64,000 nt of DNA, from the IMG/VR virus record IMGVR_UViG_3300032893_000010, positions 1 to 64,000 of that record; one strand, 5' to 3'. Each line of letters opens with the position of its first letter. Position 1 is the first letter of the stretch. The stretch comes from a virus. Under the pieces are notes generated by a model, which was not told the DNA's origin, ran no database searches, and saw nothing but the letters and a program-made list of their open reading frames with translations. Below are positions 8,342 through 16,947 of the stretch, piece after piece. The translations under genes were made by a program, and so were the position numbers.

Positions 8342-8818
8342 ATGGAAACTGTTACATACACACGGATGCGTGATGGTAAGACACAGACTGTCACCAGGAA
8401 CAAGAAGGCACACGGCGAATCTAAGACTCCGCTTTACAGATTATGGAAAGCTATGGTTCGCCGTTGTGAATCTGAGAAAGCACACAATTATAAGTGGTAC
8501 GGTGGCAAGGGAATAAAAGTTTGCCCCGAATGGAGAAGTGACTACACAGTCTTTCGGGACTGGGCACACGAAAACGGATACGTAAGAGGACTAGAACTTG
8601 ACAGAATTGATTCAGACAAAGATTATGAACCTGGTAACTGTAGATGGATTACTAAGAAAGCTAATATCCGGTACAGGGACATGTTCTGGGATGAGGAACT
8701 GGACGCACAGATAATAATGACAGCAAAAGAATTAGGTATTGACCCCTATGTGCTTATCGAGAAAGCTGTTAGGTCATACCTCCAAGTTAGTGGGGGAGGT
8801 GATCTAGCATGTCTATAG
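8342..8818 (+). CDS. Free-standing homing endonuclease-like protein (HNH/AP2 type)
   Basis: 158 residues. Residues 30-110 match the phage family with W-x2-M-x2-R-C, YGGKGIKVCPEW, GLELDRIDSDKDYEPGNCRW, which is typical of HNH-like homing endonucleases with an adjacent DNA-binding module. The C-terminus (ELDAQIIMTAKELGIDPYVL) may be a helical DNA-binding tail. It sits immediately upstream of the portal gene, which is itself invaded by an intein, and its 3' end overlaps the portal start at 8809. This is consistent with homing into a conserved head gene. Confidence 0.7.
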   Translation: METVTYTRMRDGKTQTVTRNKKAHGESKTPLYRLWKAMVRRCESEKAHNYKWYGGKGIKVCPEWRSDYTVFRDWAHENGYVRGLELDRIDSDKDYEPGNCRWITKKANIRYRDMFWDEELDAQIIMTAKELGIDPYVLIEKAVRSYLQVSGGGDLACL

Positions 8819-8976
8819 ATTTTGTCAGCCCTAATATTAGGGCCGCAGGCTCAGACTTGACCATTGCGATTAGTCCATTAGGGCTCGTAGAACTTTCGGA
8901 TGAGGAATTCGAAGTTCACGGTCCACGACTAAACCGTTACGCTCAGGCATGGGCCTTTTATCTTGGACATCATTGA
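8809..8976 (+). CDS. Portal protein N-terminal segment (out of frame with the rest)
   Basis: Starts at ATG 8809 behind a near-perfect Shine-Dalgarno (GGAGGTGA, 8795-8802) and encodes 55 residues ending NRYAQAWAFYLGHH before a TGA. The frame that continues the portal (NWAYRREAGEP) is -1 relative to this one and has no ribosome binding site at its own ATG. This ORF is therefore best read as the true portal N-terminus, separated by a frameshift near 8970. The sequence there looks like a 5-nt near-duplication (ATTGA/ATTGG); removing 5 nt restores a continuous frame. Confidence 0.65.
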   Translation: MSIDFVSPNIRAAGSDLTIAISPLGLVELSDEEFEVHGPRLNRYAQAWAFYLGHH

Positions 8977-11492
8977 ATTGGGCTTATCGCAGAGAAGCTG
9001 GAGAGCCTCAGATAACATTTAACTATGTAAGGGCTTTGTCAGACTGGCTGACTAATTTTACTTTCTCTAATGGCGTTACATTCAAGGTTCCTGAGAAGTA
9101 CCAGCATACTGTACCAGCTCTCCTGGAAAGAGTGTGGGCTAAAGATAATAACAAGCAGCAGATACTGTGGGAAATAGGAAATCAGGGATCTGTTCAGGGG
9201 GATGCTTTCATTAAGGTAGCATACGACCCTCCTTATACAGATGTAGCAGGAAATCCTCATAGAGGTAAAGTAAGAATTCTTCCCTTGAATGCTTCCTTTT
9301 GCTTGACAGAAGATACAGAAGTTCTTACCAAACGTGGATGGCTTTATTATAATGAGCTTACTACTGACGATGAAGTTCTTTCTCTGGACCCGGAAACAGA
9401 TGAGAACAAGTGGACTTCAGTTAAAGCTGTTAACGTCTTTGACTGGGACGGAGAATTGTCCAACTGGGAAAATGAAAGATTTTCTGCTATTAGTACTCCT
9501 GACCACAGATGGCTCTACATGGATGGCAGAGATAAGAGAAGCATAAAAACTACAGACTCTCTTCACGATTCCAAGCATAACGGTGGAAGGCTTGTTGTTG
9601 CTGGAGGCATACCATCGGGTTTTAGTGAAGAATCGACATGGGATAACGACTTCGTAGCAGCAGTTGGGTGGTTTATAACAGAAGGACATTGGCACAAAAA
9701 CGGCGTGCCAATGCTAACACAGTCATTTGAAGTAAATCCTGTTAAAGCACTTCAAATACAAATTCTGTCAGATAGGTACGGCGGGTCGCATTACTCTCAC
9801 GAAAATAAGGCTGACCAGTGGTATATACCGGGCCTGAAAGATGAACTATTTAGCGTAGTAGGAAAAGATAAAAGACTAACCCCGGAGTTCTTATCATCAC
9901 TTACATTAGAACAAGCCAAGATTCTGTATCAGACTCTCATAGATGGAGACGGTCACTGGAGGATTGATGCACATGACGGCAAAACAGCTACATGGTATCA
10001 ATCACACGAGGGAAGAGTGTCTGATTTTCAGATGCTTTGTTCCATGCTTGGGTACAGGACTAATGCAAGATGGCGTAAGAGAAGCATAGGTAAACCATGC
10101 TGTGATGTGACTGTGTACAAGACCAGAACTGTTAATGTAACTAATCTTAACAGGACAAAAGTTTCGTATAGAGGTAAGGTATGGTGCCCTACAACAGAAA
10201 CGTCAACATGGGTTGCAAGGAAAGACGGAATAACATTTGTAACTGGTAATTGTTTCCCAGAATGGCATCCTCATGATAGATCCAGGCTTATAAGATTCAA
10301 GCTTAAGTACCGTTTCTGGGGAACAGCACCAGAGGGAACACGCCAGGTATACACTTATGTCGAGATCCTCACTGACGAAGTAATAGAAGAATACGTAAAT
10401 GATGAGCTTATCGACAGGCGTCCTAATCCTTTAGGTTTCATTCCTGTTGTGCATATCGCTAACAAGATTGCTTCTGCTTCACCTTGGGGTCTTTCTGATA
10501 TCACTGATGTCATCTCCCTTAACCGGGATTTCAACGAGAAAGCTACTGAAATATCTGACATCATAAATTATCATACCGCTCCGGTAACGGTTATAACAGG
10601 TGCGTCGGCTGCTAATCTTGAGAAGTCAGCTAATAAGATCTGGTCTTTGCGTCAGAAAGATGCCAGGGTTGAGAATCTTAATGCTGACTTTTCTGGTCTT
10701 GCGTCTGCTGTAGAGTTCCTTCAGATGCTCAAGCTGGGAATGCATGAGATGATAGGAATTCCCGAAGCTGCCCTGGGTACAGCTCAGGCTATCTCCAATA
10801 CTTCTGGTGTGGCTCTTGCAATACAGTACATGCCTACAATGCATGCGTACAAGCAGAAGAAAATACAGTATGAGGTAGGGTTCAGGCAGATATCAGAAAT
10901 GGCTTTGAAGACACTATTTCTTTTCGAGCCTGACCAGTTAATATATAATCCTGATACAGAAGGTATACTAGAAACTGAAGAACAGCCTATCATACTAGAT
11001 CCTAATGATCCTGAGATTTATGACATAACTATTTCCTGGCCGCCGCCACTGCCTGTTGACCAGACTATCAAGCTGACAGAGATACAGGCTAAGCAGGCTC
11101 TAGGACTTGAGTCTAATATAGGTGCTCTGAGGGAACTAGGCGTGGAATTCCCTGATGAGAAGTTCCAGGAAATATTCGAGGAGAAACTTCAGGATCTAGA
11201 GCAGGAATCTGCTATGCAGATCAGGAAGGCTATGGCAGCAGCTTATGTTACCAAGCTTACAGGACTTGTTCCTGAAGGCTACATGGAACAAGACGACGAA
11301 CCTAAGGAAGGTGAGCCCGGCAAGCCTCCGTCTGCAATGGATAATGTCGATACTAAGTCTATTCTTCCATCTGTCCCGACAATATCAGATGTGACAGGAC
11401 TTAAGAACCAAAACATGATGTCATCCATAGCAACAATGGCTTTCGGAACTAAGCTGCCGCAGCGCAGGAATATAAACAACACGAACGAGTAA
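8949..11492 (+). CDS. Portal protein with in-frame intein
   Basis: 847 residues as read: residues 1-117 N-extein, 118-434 intein, the rest C-extein. The exteins contain AYRREAGEP, ALSDWLTNFTF, PLGFIPVVHIANK and a central region typical of dodecameric phage portals (ISNTSGVALAIQYMP). The portal forms the head vertex through which DNA is packaged. It is followed by scaffold and capsid genes, the standard order. The genuine start is probably ATG 8809 in another frame; ATG 8949 lacks a ribosome binding site. Confidence 0.85.
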   Translation: MGLLSWTSLNWAYRREAGEPQITFNYVRALSDWLTNFTFSNGVTFKVPEKYQHTVPALLERVWAKDNNKQQILWEIGNQGSVQGDAFIKVAYDPPYTDVAGNPHRGKVRILPLNASFCLTEDTEVLTKRGWLYYNELTTDDEVLSLDPETDENKWTSVKAVNVFDWDGELSNWENERFSAISTPDHRWLYMDGRDKRSIKTTDSLHDSKHNGGRLVVAGGIPSGFSEESTWDNDFVAAVGWFITEGHWHKNGVPMLTQSFEVNPVKALQIQILSDRYGGSHYSHENKADQWYIPGLKDELFSVVGKDKRLTPEFLSSLTLEQAKILYQTLIDGDGHWRIDAHDGKTATWYQSHEGRVSDFQMLCSMLGYRTNARWRKRSIGKPCCDVTVYKTRTVNVTNLNRTKVSYRGKVWCPTTETSTWVARKDGITFVTGNCFPEWHPHDRSRLIRFKLKYRFWGTAPEGTRQVYTYVEILTDEVIEEYVNDELIDRRPNPLGFIPVVHIANKIASASPWGLSDITDVISLNRDFNEKATEISDIINYHTAPVTVITGASAANLEKSANKIWSLRQKDARVENLNADFSGLASAVEFLQMLKLGMHEMIGIPEAALGTAQAISNTSGVALAIQYMPTMHAYKQKKIQYEVGFRQISEMALKTLFLFEPDQLIYNPDTEGILETEEQPIILDPNDPEIYDITISWPPPLPVDQTIKLTEIQAKQALGLESNIGALRELGVEFPDEKFQEIFEEKLQDLEQESAMQIRKAMAAAYVTKLTGLVPEGYMEQDDEPKEGEPGKPPSAMDNVDTKSILPSVPTISDVTGLKNQNMMSSIATMAFGTKLPQRRNINNTNE
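9300..10250 (+). mobile_element. Portal intein with LAGLIDADG endonuclease domain
   Basis: 317 residues starting at Cys (CLTEDTEVLTKRGW, block A), followed by a block B-like SAISTPDHRWLY. LAGLIDADG-type helices are visible as AAVGWFITEGHW and LYQTLIDGDGHW. It ends with FVTGN, followed by Cys+1 (CFPEW). The penultimate residue is Gly instead of the usual His, as in some active inteins. Splicing would join LNASF to CFPEW in the portal. Confidence 0.88.
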
Positions 11493-11514
11493 AAGAGACA
11501 TATAAGGAGAATCA

Positions 11515-12279
11515 ATGACAACACCAGCACCGACATCAGATGTTATTACAACCGGCACTACTACTTCACCGCCACCAGTGATAATGAACAATCCTGCTCC
11601 CAGCCAGCAGTATTTCACAGCAGATCAGTTAGAAGCAGCAAGACAGCAGGAAAAAGACAAGCTTTACGGAAGACTTGAAGAGCAGAGTAAGGCTTTAGAT
11701 CAGTTTAAGTCTCAGATAGCAGAACTTCAGGCTGATAAAGAGGCAAGAGATAAGGCTGTTGCTGACGCTGCAAGGGTTGCTGAGGAAGCAAGGAAGAGAG
11801 AAGAAGAAGCTAAGCTTTCAGTTGAAGAACGAATAAGGGCCAGAGAAGCTGAGCTGACTTCCAAGCAAGCGCAGTTCACTACTGAAATGGAAAACAAGTT
11901 TGCGTTAATGCAGAAGGAGCAGCAGTTCCTTCGGTTGCAGGCTTATATCCAGAGAAGAATAAATGAAGAAGCAGATAATATCGTCCCAGAACTTGTAGAA
12001 TTCATTAGCGGCGAAACTGAGGAAGAAATAGAAGCTTCTATAAACAAGGTCAAGGAAAAAACTGCTAATATTGTACGAGGAGCGGCAACTCTGACTGCTC
12101 CGACGATGCCAACTGGTGTTTCACCAACGGGCGGCCCTGCTGGTCCTCTGGATAATCTGAGCGGCCCCAGGCAATACTCCAAAGAAGACATATCTAACAT
12201 GACTATGCAGCAATATGCGGCTTGGAGAGAGCAACAGGGAATATCCGGGGCGGGCAGCAATAGAGGCTTATTCAGCTAA
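11515..12279 (+). CDS. Capsid scaffold/assembly protein
   Basis: 254 residues, ATG with an AAGGAG site. The N-terminus is Pro/Thr-rich and disordered. Residues 40-150 form a long charged coiled coil (EARKREEEAKLSVEERIRAR), and the C-terminus is Gly/Pro-rich with YSKEDISNMTMQQYAAWREQ. This composition and the position between portal and major capsid are characteristic of scaffolding proteins that shape the procapsid and then leave. No protease motif is visible. Confidence 0.8.
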   Translation: MTTPAPTSDVITTGTTTSPPPVIMNNPAPSQQYFTADQLEAARQQEKDKLYGRLEEQSKALDQFKSQIAELQADKEARDKAVADAARVAEEARKREEEAKLSVEERIRAREAELTSKQAQFTTEMENKFALMQKEQQFLRLQAYIQRRINEEADNIVPELVEFISGETEEEIEASINKVKEKTANIVRGAATLTAPTMPTGVSPTGGPAGPLDNLSGPRQYSKEDISNMTMQQYAAWREQQGISGAGSNRGLFS

Positions 12280-12299
12280 CAGGAAAGGAAACAGTCAAC

Positions 12300-13304
12300 A
12301 TGGCTGGTTCATCACTTACTGGTACAAGCTTTATCAGTGCTTCTCCTACAGCTTATGCAGGCGGATCAGCACAGCTTACACCAGCAATCCAGACAATCTG
12401 GAGTAAAGAAATATTATTCCAGGCTATGCCTATACTAAGATTTGAGCAATTCGCTGTAAAGAAGACAGAACTAGGCGTCCAGCCAGGTCTGACAATTCAC
12501 TTCATGCGTTACAACAACCTGCCACCAGCATCACAGCTAGTTGAAGGTGTTCGTATGCAGACAAACCCTCTGACAGCCTCACAGTTCGATATCACTGTAG
12601 CTGAGCAGGGTTTTGCTATCGCTGTATCAGAACTGCTGCTTAATGCATCATTTGATGACGTCATGGCTTCGGGTTCACGTCTGCTTGGACGTAACATGGC
12701 GCTTTATCTTGACGGTTCAGCAAGAGATACGCTATACCAGGCGTCATCCATGATCTTCGGTTACAACAAGTTCGCGCTTTCAACAGCCGTTCGTACACCT
12801 CTGTCACCATATGACCATGGCGCAGCAGCTACATCATCTTCAGCTCTTTCAGCGGGTAACTTCTCGTTCACTACTGCTGTAGTAAAGGACGCACAGGAGA
12901 CCCTGGCTACAAAGAACGTGCCAAGGCTGGGTGAGACATACGTATGCTTCATTCACCCTCATCAGTCACGTCAGCTAAGAGATGATCCTGAGTTCATTGA
13001 GGTAACTAAGTATGCCGCACCAGGTAACTTCCTTCTAGGTGAGATCGGCCGTCTCAATGATGTAGTATTCATCGAGACTACACAGGTGTACAACAACTAC
13101 GTTTCAGCTAACACATCTAATCCGCTGTTCTACAATGCTATCTTCATCGGAGATAATGCTTTCGGTCATGCTATCTCGCTGCCGGTAGAACTTCGTGATG
13201 GCGGTATCCTGGACTTCGGTCGTGAGCATGCGCTAGCATGGTACGCAATCTGGGGTCTTGGTCTTATCACCGACCAGAGCGTACTAGTTGCTTCAACTAA
13301 TTAA
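12300..13304 (+). CDS. Major capsid protein (HK97-like fold inferred)
   Basis: 334 residues, ATG behind AGGAAAGGAAA. The sequence is compact and well mixed, with AIQTIWSKEILFQAMPILRFEQFA near the N-terminus (in two shorter pieces: AIQTIWSKEILFQAM, then PILRFEQFA) and a C-terminal ALAWYAIWGLGLITDQS. Both are typical of actinophage major capsid proteins. It immediately follows the scaffold gene and forms the icosahedral shell. The HK97 fold is inferred from length and context. Confidence 0.85.
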   Translation: MAGSSLTGTSFISASPTAYAGGSAQLTPAIQTIWSKEILFQAMPILRFEQFAVKKTELGVQPGLTIHFMRYNNLPPASQLVEGVRMQTNPLTASQFDITVAEQGFAIAVSELLLNASFDDVMASGSRLLGRNMALYLDGSARDTLYQASSMIFGYNKFALSTAVRTPLSPYDHGAAATSSSALSAGNFSFTTAVVKDAQETLATKNVPRLGETYVCFIHPHQSRQLRDDPEFIEVTKYAAPGNFLLGEIGRLNDVVFIETTQVYNNYVSANTSNPLFYNAIFIGDNAFGHAISLPVELRDGGILDFGREHALAWYAIWGLGLITDQSVLVASTN

Positions 13305-13356
13305 AATTCAATATCAATAAGAATCACTAAACGAACAAGTAAGACGAGGTATAAAC

Positions 13357-13815
13357 ATGACTACTCCAGTAGTCCAAGAAGGTCAGGTAAGGTCTTCTAG
13401 GAAAAGAGCTGCTGATTTCACGGGAAAGACGAACGAAAGACTTCAGCAGGAAAGATCAGCAGAACTTCAGGAAGCGGCATCAAGGGTTGCGTTAGCGACA
13501 GTGGCGGCAGAAGAAGAAAAGAATATAGTAGTAGATTACACAGGTTCAGATGAGCCGATACCTGAGGTAGAACTGCGTAAGGTAGAAGTAGCATCACCGT
13601 TCAGGATGATAAGAGTGAACCAGGATGTGGACCAGATGACTTATGGTCGTGAGGTTATAGATCCTGGGGACTACAACGCTGATCCTCCAAGGCCAGCGGT
13701 AATGGGTCCCATGAAATACTATACTTTCAAGGAAGGTGTAGTGTACAGGGTTCCTAAAGAGGTGGCAGATCATCTGAACGAGATCGGTTATATTTCATAT
13801 ATGGGTGGAGCGTAA
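13357..13815 (+). CDS. Head-associated conserved protein
   Basis: 152 residues. The N-terminal half is charged and helical (RLQQERSAELQEAASRVALA). The C-terminal half is a small beta domain (MKYYTFKEGVVYRVPKEVAD, HLNEIGYI) of a kind often encoded just after the major capsid gene. An AT-rich 52-nt spacer separates it from the capsid gene. A head decoration or neck role is plausible but not shown. Confidence 0.6.
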   Translation: MTTPVVQEGQVRSSRKRAADFTGKTNERLQQERSAELQEAASRVALATVAAEEEKNIVVDYTGSDEPIPEVELRKVEVASPFRMIRVNQDVDQMTYGREVIDPGDYNADPPRPAVMGPMKYYTFKEGVVYRVPKEVADHLNEIGYISYMGGA

Positions 13816-13818
13816 TAA

Positions 13819-14328
13819 GTGACAGGCATGGCGCAGGCAGGCGCGCAGATACAACTGAATGCTTTGACAGGATATTCAATTCCCGTGGTGGCTTCGAGTG
13901 CGCCCACGGGTTTTACCGGAGGATTCTGGATTAATTCATCGTCAGGATATTCAGTTAATTCGTGGAGTGGCTCGTCTTGGGTGACTGCCAGCTTACCTTA
14001 TCTTGCTCTTCTTACCGCTGATCCTACTGGGGCGACGACAATAGCAGGGTTATCTGAATGCACGGATTCAGGGTATTCTAGGGTGCAGGTTGCTTTCGGT
14101 GCCGCTTCTGCCGCATATCCTTCGACAGCATCTAATTCCTCTCTGCTTACTTTCGGTCCATTCTCAGTGAATATGACTCTGCCTGTTCAATGGCTGGCGC
14201 TGGTTACCGTGTCTTCTGGGACTGCGGGTTTGCTGACTAATACCTGGACTATCTCTTCACCGCAACAAGTAGAAGCCACTCAGACAATAAATATTGCTGC
14301 TGCGGCTCTTCAGATAACACAAAGTTAA
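13819..14328 (+). CDS. Virion structural protein
   Basis: 169 residues from GTG 13819, chosen because GGAG at 13807-13810 lies 8 nt upstream; ATG 13828 is an alternative. The N-terminus resembles fibre-associated short proteins (TGFTGGFWINSSSGYSVNSW). A central LALLTADPTGATTIAGLSE and GYSRVQVAFG match the phage family with L-L-T-A-D-P and G-Y-x-R motifs, also seen at 2-358. Beta-rich; probably a head or fibre component. Confidence 0.6.
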   Translation: MTGMAQAGAQIQLNALTGYSIPVVASSAPTGFTGGFWINSSSGYSVNSWSGSSWVTASLPYLALLTADPTGATTIAGLSECTDSGYSRVQVAFGAASAAYPSTASNSSLLTFGPFSVNMTLPVQWLALVTVSSGTAGLLTNTWTISSPQQVEATQTINIAAAALQITQS

Positions 14329-14336
14329 GGATTTCA

Positions 14337-14912
14337 ATGACAGCGATAGTTTCATCAGACATTCTCTTTAAGCTGTCTGCTCCTGGAGCGTCGGCTGGAA
14401 ATACCACATCAGGAACAGCAGGCAATTCCTGGGGTAACTATATTTCTACTACCCAGGTATCTTCAACTCCGCTTGATAACCTGTTCAATGACATAACGGG
14501 TGCTCAGAACGCAGCAGGCCAGGTAGATTATGCTTGCGTATTTATTCACAATAACACTGCTTCGGGAAACTCCATGCTTAACACTGTGGCGTGGCTTCCG
14601 CAATCATTGTATGTAGCAGGAGGAGCTACTATACAAGTGGCTGCGGATACGTTTGCTGCATCGGCTATAGGAACATCGTCTCAGCAAGCAGTGAAGATAA
14701 CTGCGGCCACTAACGCTCCTGCTGGAGTAGCAGGATGGGTGTCTCCTACTAATACGACACCTTCTTACCCCAGTTATACTAACGGCATTCAGCTAGGGAC
14801 CATAGCTCCAGGTTATTGCATAGCAGTATGGATCAAGAGAACAGCTACGAATAGCGCGCCGGTAAACAACGACGGTTTCACTCTTGAAATCGATCTGGAT
14901 ACGATGGGTTAG
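14337..14912 (+). CDS. Beta-rich virion protein
   Basis: 191 residues, ATG preceded by AAGGA. Ala/Thr/Ser/Gly-rich with few charges, ending PGYCIAVWIKRTATNSAPV followed by a short acidic tail. Architecture resembles jelly-roll-type capsid or neck accessory proteins encoded after the major capsid gene. Next gene starts 4 nt after its stop. No specific function. Confidence 0.55.
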   Translation: MTAIVSSDILFKLSAPGASAGNTTSGTAGNSWGNYISTTQVSSTPLDNLFNDITGAQNAAGQVDYACVFIHNNTASGNSMLNTVAWLPQSLYVAGGATIQVAADTFAASAIGTSSQQAVKITAATNAPAGVAGWVSPTNTTPSYPSYTNGIQLGTIAPGYCIAVWIKRTATNSAPVNNDGFTLEIDLDTMG

Positions 14913-14915
14913 AAC

Positions 14916-16217
14916 ATGGCGCAAAACAGATATTACAGCTCAACTGCCTTACCGACAACTTTAGCGGCGGCTATAACCTCTTCAGGTGCTACAACTATCT
15001 CAGTTAACAGCATCACAGGAAACCCTTCTAGTTTCCCGTTTACCATGCTTATCGACTGGGGCCAGGCAACTCAGGAAGCCGTCTCTGTGACAGCTTCTAC
15101 TGGTTCAGGACCGTATACTCTTACGGTAACAAGAGGAGTAGATGGCACTACAGCCCAGACCCATGTTAACGGGGCTGTGATCGTGCATGGTGTCACGGCA
15201 GAAGATTATAATGAACCTCAGGTTCACATAGCTGCATCGTCAGCGGTTCACGGACTTTCGGGAACTGTCGTAGGAACATCTGATACTCAGACCCTGACAA
15301 ACAAGACTTTGGGTGCTACAACATTTTCTGGCGGAATAACTGTTTCAGAAAGCTCAGCCACAGGTAATGTAATTAATGTGACGAATACGCATTCTTCCCC
15401 TTCGAATGCCAACGTCAATCTTACTTCTGCCGGAACTTCTGACAGGGTTCTAGACGTATTGGTATCTGGTGATACTAATCCTAGGATGGAAGTAAACTCT
15501 TCTGGTAAGGTAAGCTGGAGTGCTGGAGGATCTTCAGCGGTAGATACGGATCTTTACCGTAATGCCGCAGGAGAGCTGAAGACAGATAACAGCATTACAG
15601 CAGCGGCTAATCTTACTGTAGGCGGATCACAGCTTCTAGCTGGCGGCACAGGAGTATTCGGCGTTAATAATGCGGGTACTCCACCGAATTCTACACCTTC
15701 TGGTGGCGCTGTTATTTACGGTAAGAGCGGATTTGTTAAGAGCAGAGCTGCTGACGGAGCTGATTACGGTAGCGGAAGCAACTGGTCTAATGTAGCAGCG
15801 GCCGGTATTAATGTTACGACAGGTACTACGACGCTGACAGGTCTTTCTGCTCTGCTAGGAACGGCTGTAACATATCTTGTGCAGATGCACTTGTTCTTCC
15901 TGTCAGGGACGTCAACAGATACAGTTAACTTTAACTTCGCCTTTTCCGGCACTGCATCATCTTGCTCTATCAACTGGAGAATATTGCAGCAGGGTGCATC
16001 GAATGCTGTTACTGTCAATACAGGGAACAACACAAGTATCACGTCTGCTATGACTTCTCCTGCCTTCCCGGCATCTGCCGCTGGTGGTACTGTATACTCA
16101 GAAGGAATAGTAACAGCCTCAGTGGCTGGTACTCTTACAGTTACGGGTATTGCGAGTGCGGGTTCTAATGTCACCGTGTACGGAGGATCATTCCTGCAAG
16201 TTATGCCTCTTGCTTAA
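14916..16217 (+). CDS. Fibre-like virion protein
   Basis: 433 residues. The N-terminal ~110 residues form a small beta domain with TVTRGVDGTTAQTH. Next comes the hallmark DTQTLTNKTLGATTFSG segment that introduces many phage tail-fibre shafts, then beta-rich repeats and a C-terminal jelly-roll-like domain from about residue 275. Likely trimeric and exposed on the virion. Receptor binding is inferred from the architecture. Confidence 0.65.
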   Translation: MAQNRYYSSTALPTTLAAAITSSGATTISVNSITGNPSSFPFTMLIDWGQATQEAVSVTASTGSGPYTLTVTRGVDGTTAQTHVNGAVIVHGVTAEDYNEPQVHIAASSAVHGLSGTVVGTSDTQTLTNKTLGATTFSGGITVSESSATGNVINVTNTHSSPSNANVNLTSAGTSDRVLDVLVSGDTNPRMEVNSSGKVSWSAGGSSAVDTDLYRNAAGELKTDNSITAAANLTVGGSQLLAGGTGVFGVNNAGTPPNSTPSGGAVIYGKSGFVKSRAADGADYGSGSNWSNVAAAGINVTTGTTTLTGLSALLGTAVTYLVQMHLFFLSGTSTDTVNFNFAFSGTASSCSINWRILQQGASNAVTVNTGNNTSITSAMTSPAFPASAAGGTVYSEGIVTASVAGTLTVTGIASAGSNVTVYGGSFLQVMPLA

Positions 16218-16247
16218 TTTTTCATGCCACCAGGATAGGAGAACTAT

Positions 16248-16946
16248 ATGAGCACGCCTGCTCTTGTCTTCTATCCTGGTGTTTTGCGTCCTGTAGTATC
16301 GCCTATATCAGACGGCTTGAATTCTGTATCTACTGTGATTCCTGTTTACTGGGATGTGAGCACCAGGATATCTTCTACAGCTAGATTTCAATGGAATGTG
16401 GTAGCTTACGGAATATCAGCCTCCAAGGCGTTCAGTTTCGAGACTACTACGAGACTCCATAAAATAGGGAACATGATTTCCTATGGCATCTGTCATCCTG
16501 TCGTGTGGCCTATAGACAGAAGAAGTTTTATTCCTGCTGTCTCCTACGATGCTGATTTCAGGTTCAGCACTAGTAAAAAGCTGAGCTGGAAAATCAATAA
16601 GAGGATCAGTTCTGTAACTGCGGTCAGGTTCAGCACCCTTGTCACTGATCACGCGCACTCACCCTATTCATTTAATACTTTGCAGGAAGTCGTCAAGCCA
16701 GGATTCGCTTCTCCGTCTTGGTATAACGAGATATGCAAACCTGTCACGAGTCCTTTGTCTCAGGCGCATAACCAGGCGCATTCTTACTTCGAGTGGAATT
16801 CTGGCAAGAGGATATGTGCACATCTAACGGCAAGGTTCAACGATCGCCTGAGATTCAAGGTCACCGAGGAGATAGCCTTCAAGGACAATGCTCTTGTGGT
16901 GGTGTGCCAGAAGCAGATTACTTGGGAAACATTGATGAGGCTGTGA
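16248..16946 (+). CDS. RF.WNV-repeat minor structural protein A
   Basis: 232 residues, ATG behind AGGAGA. Contains repeated beta strands of the ARFQWNVVAYGISASKAFSF type, as found in actinophage and actinobacterial prophage minor proteins, and a recurring G-I-C-H-P-V-V-W-P-I / I-C-K-P-V-T-S-P-L element. It is a tandem paralogue of the next gene, one nucleotide apart. Probably an extended virion surface protein. Confidence 0.55.
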   Translation: MSTPALVFYPGVLRPVVSPISDGLNSVSTVIPVYWDVSTRISSTARFQWNVVAYGISASKAFSFETTTRLHKIGNMISYGICHPVVWPIDRRSFIPAVSYDADFRFSTSKKLSWKINKRISSVTAVRFSTLVTDHAHSPYSFNTLQEVVKPGFASPSWYNEICKPVTSPLSQAHNQAHSYFEWNSGKRICAHLTARFNDRLRFKVTEEIAFKDNALVVVCQKQITWETLMRL

Positions 16947-16947
16947 C

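Noticed and set aside
9303-9308. TTGACA inside the intein
   Set aside because: In coding sequence with no -10 hexamer at a proper distance and no downstream start.
15764-16174. 136-aa minus-strand ORF
   Set aside because: Antisense shadow of the fibre-like gene at 14916; all supported genes run on the + strand.
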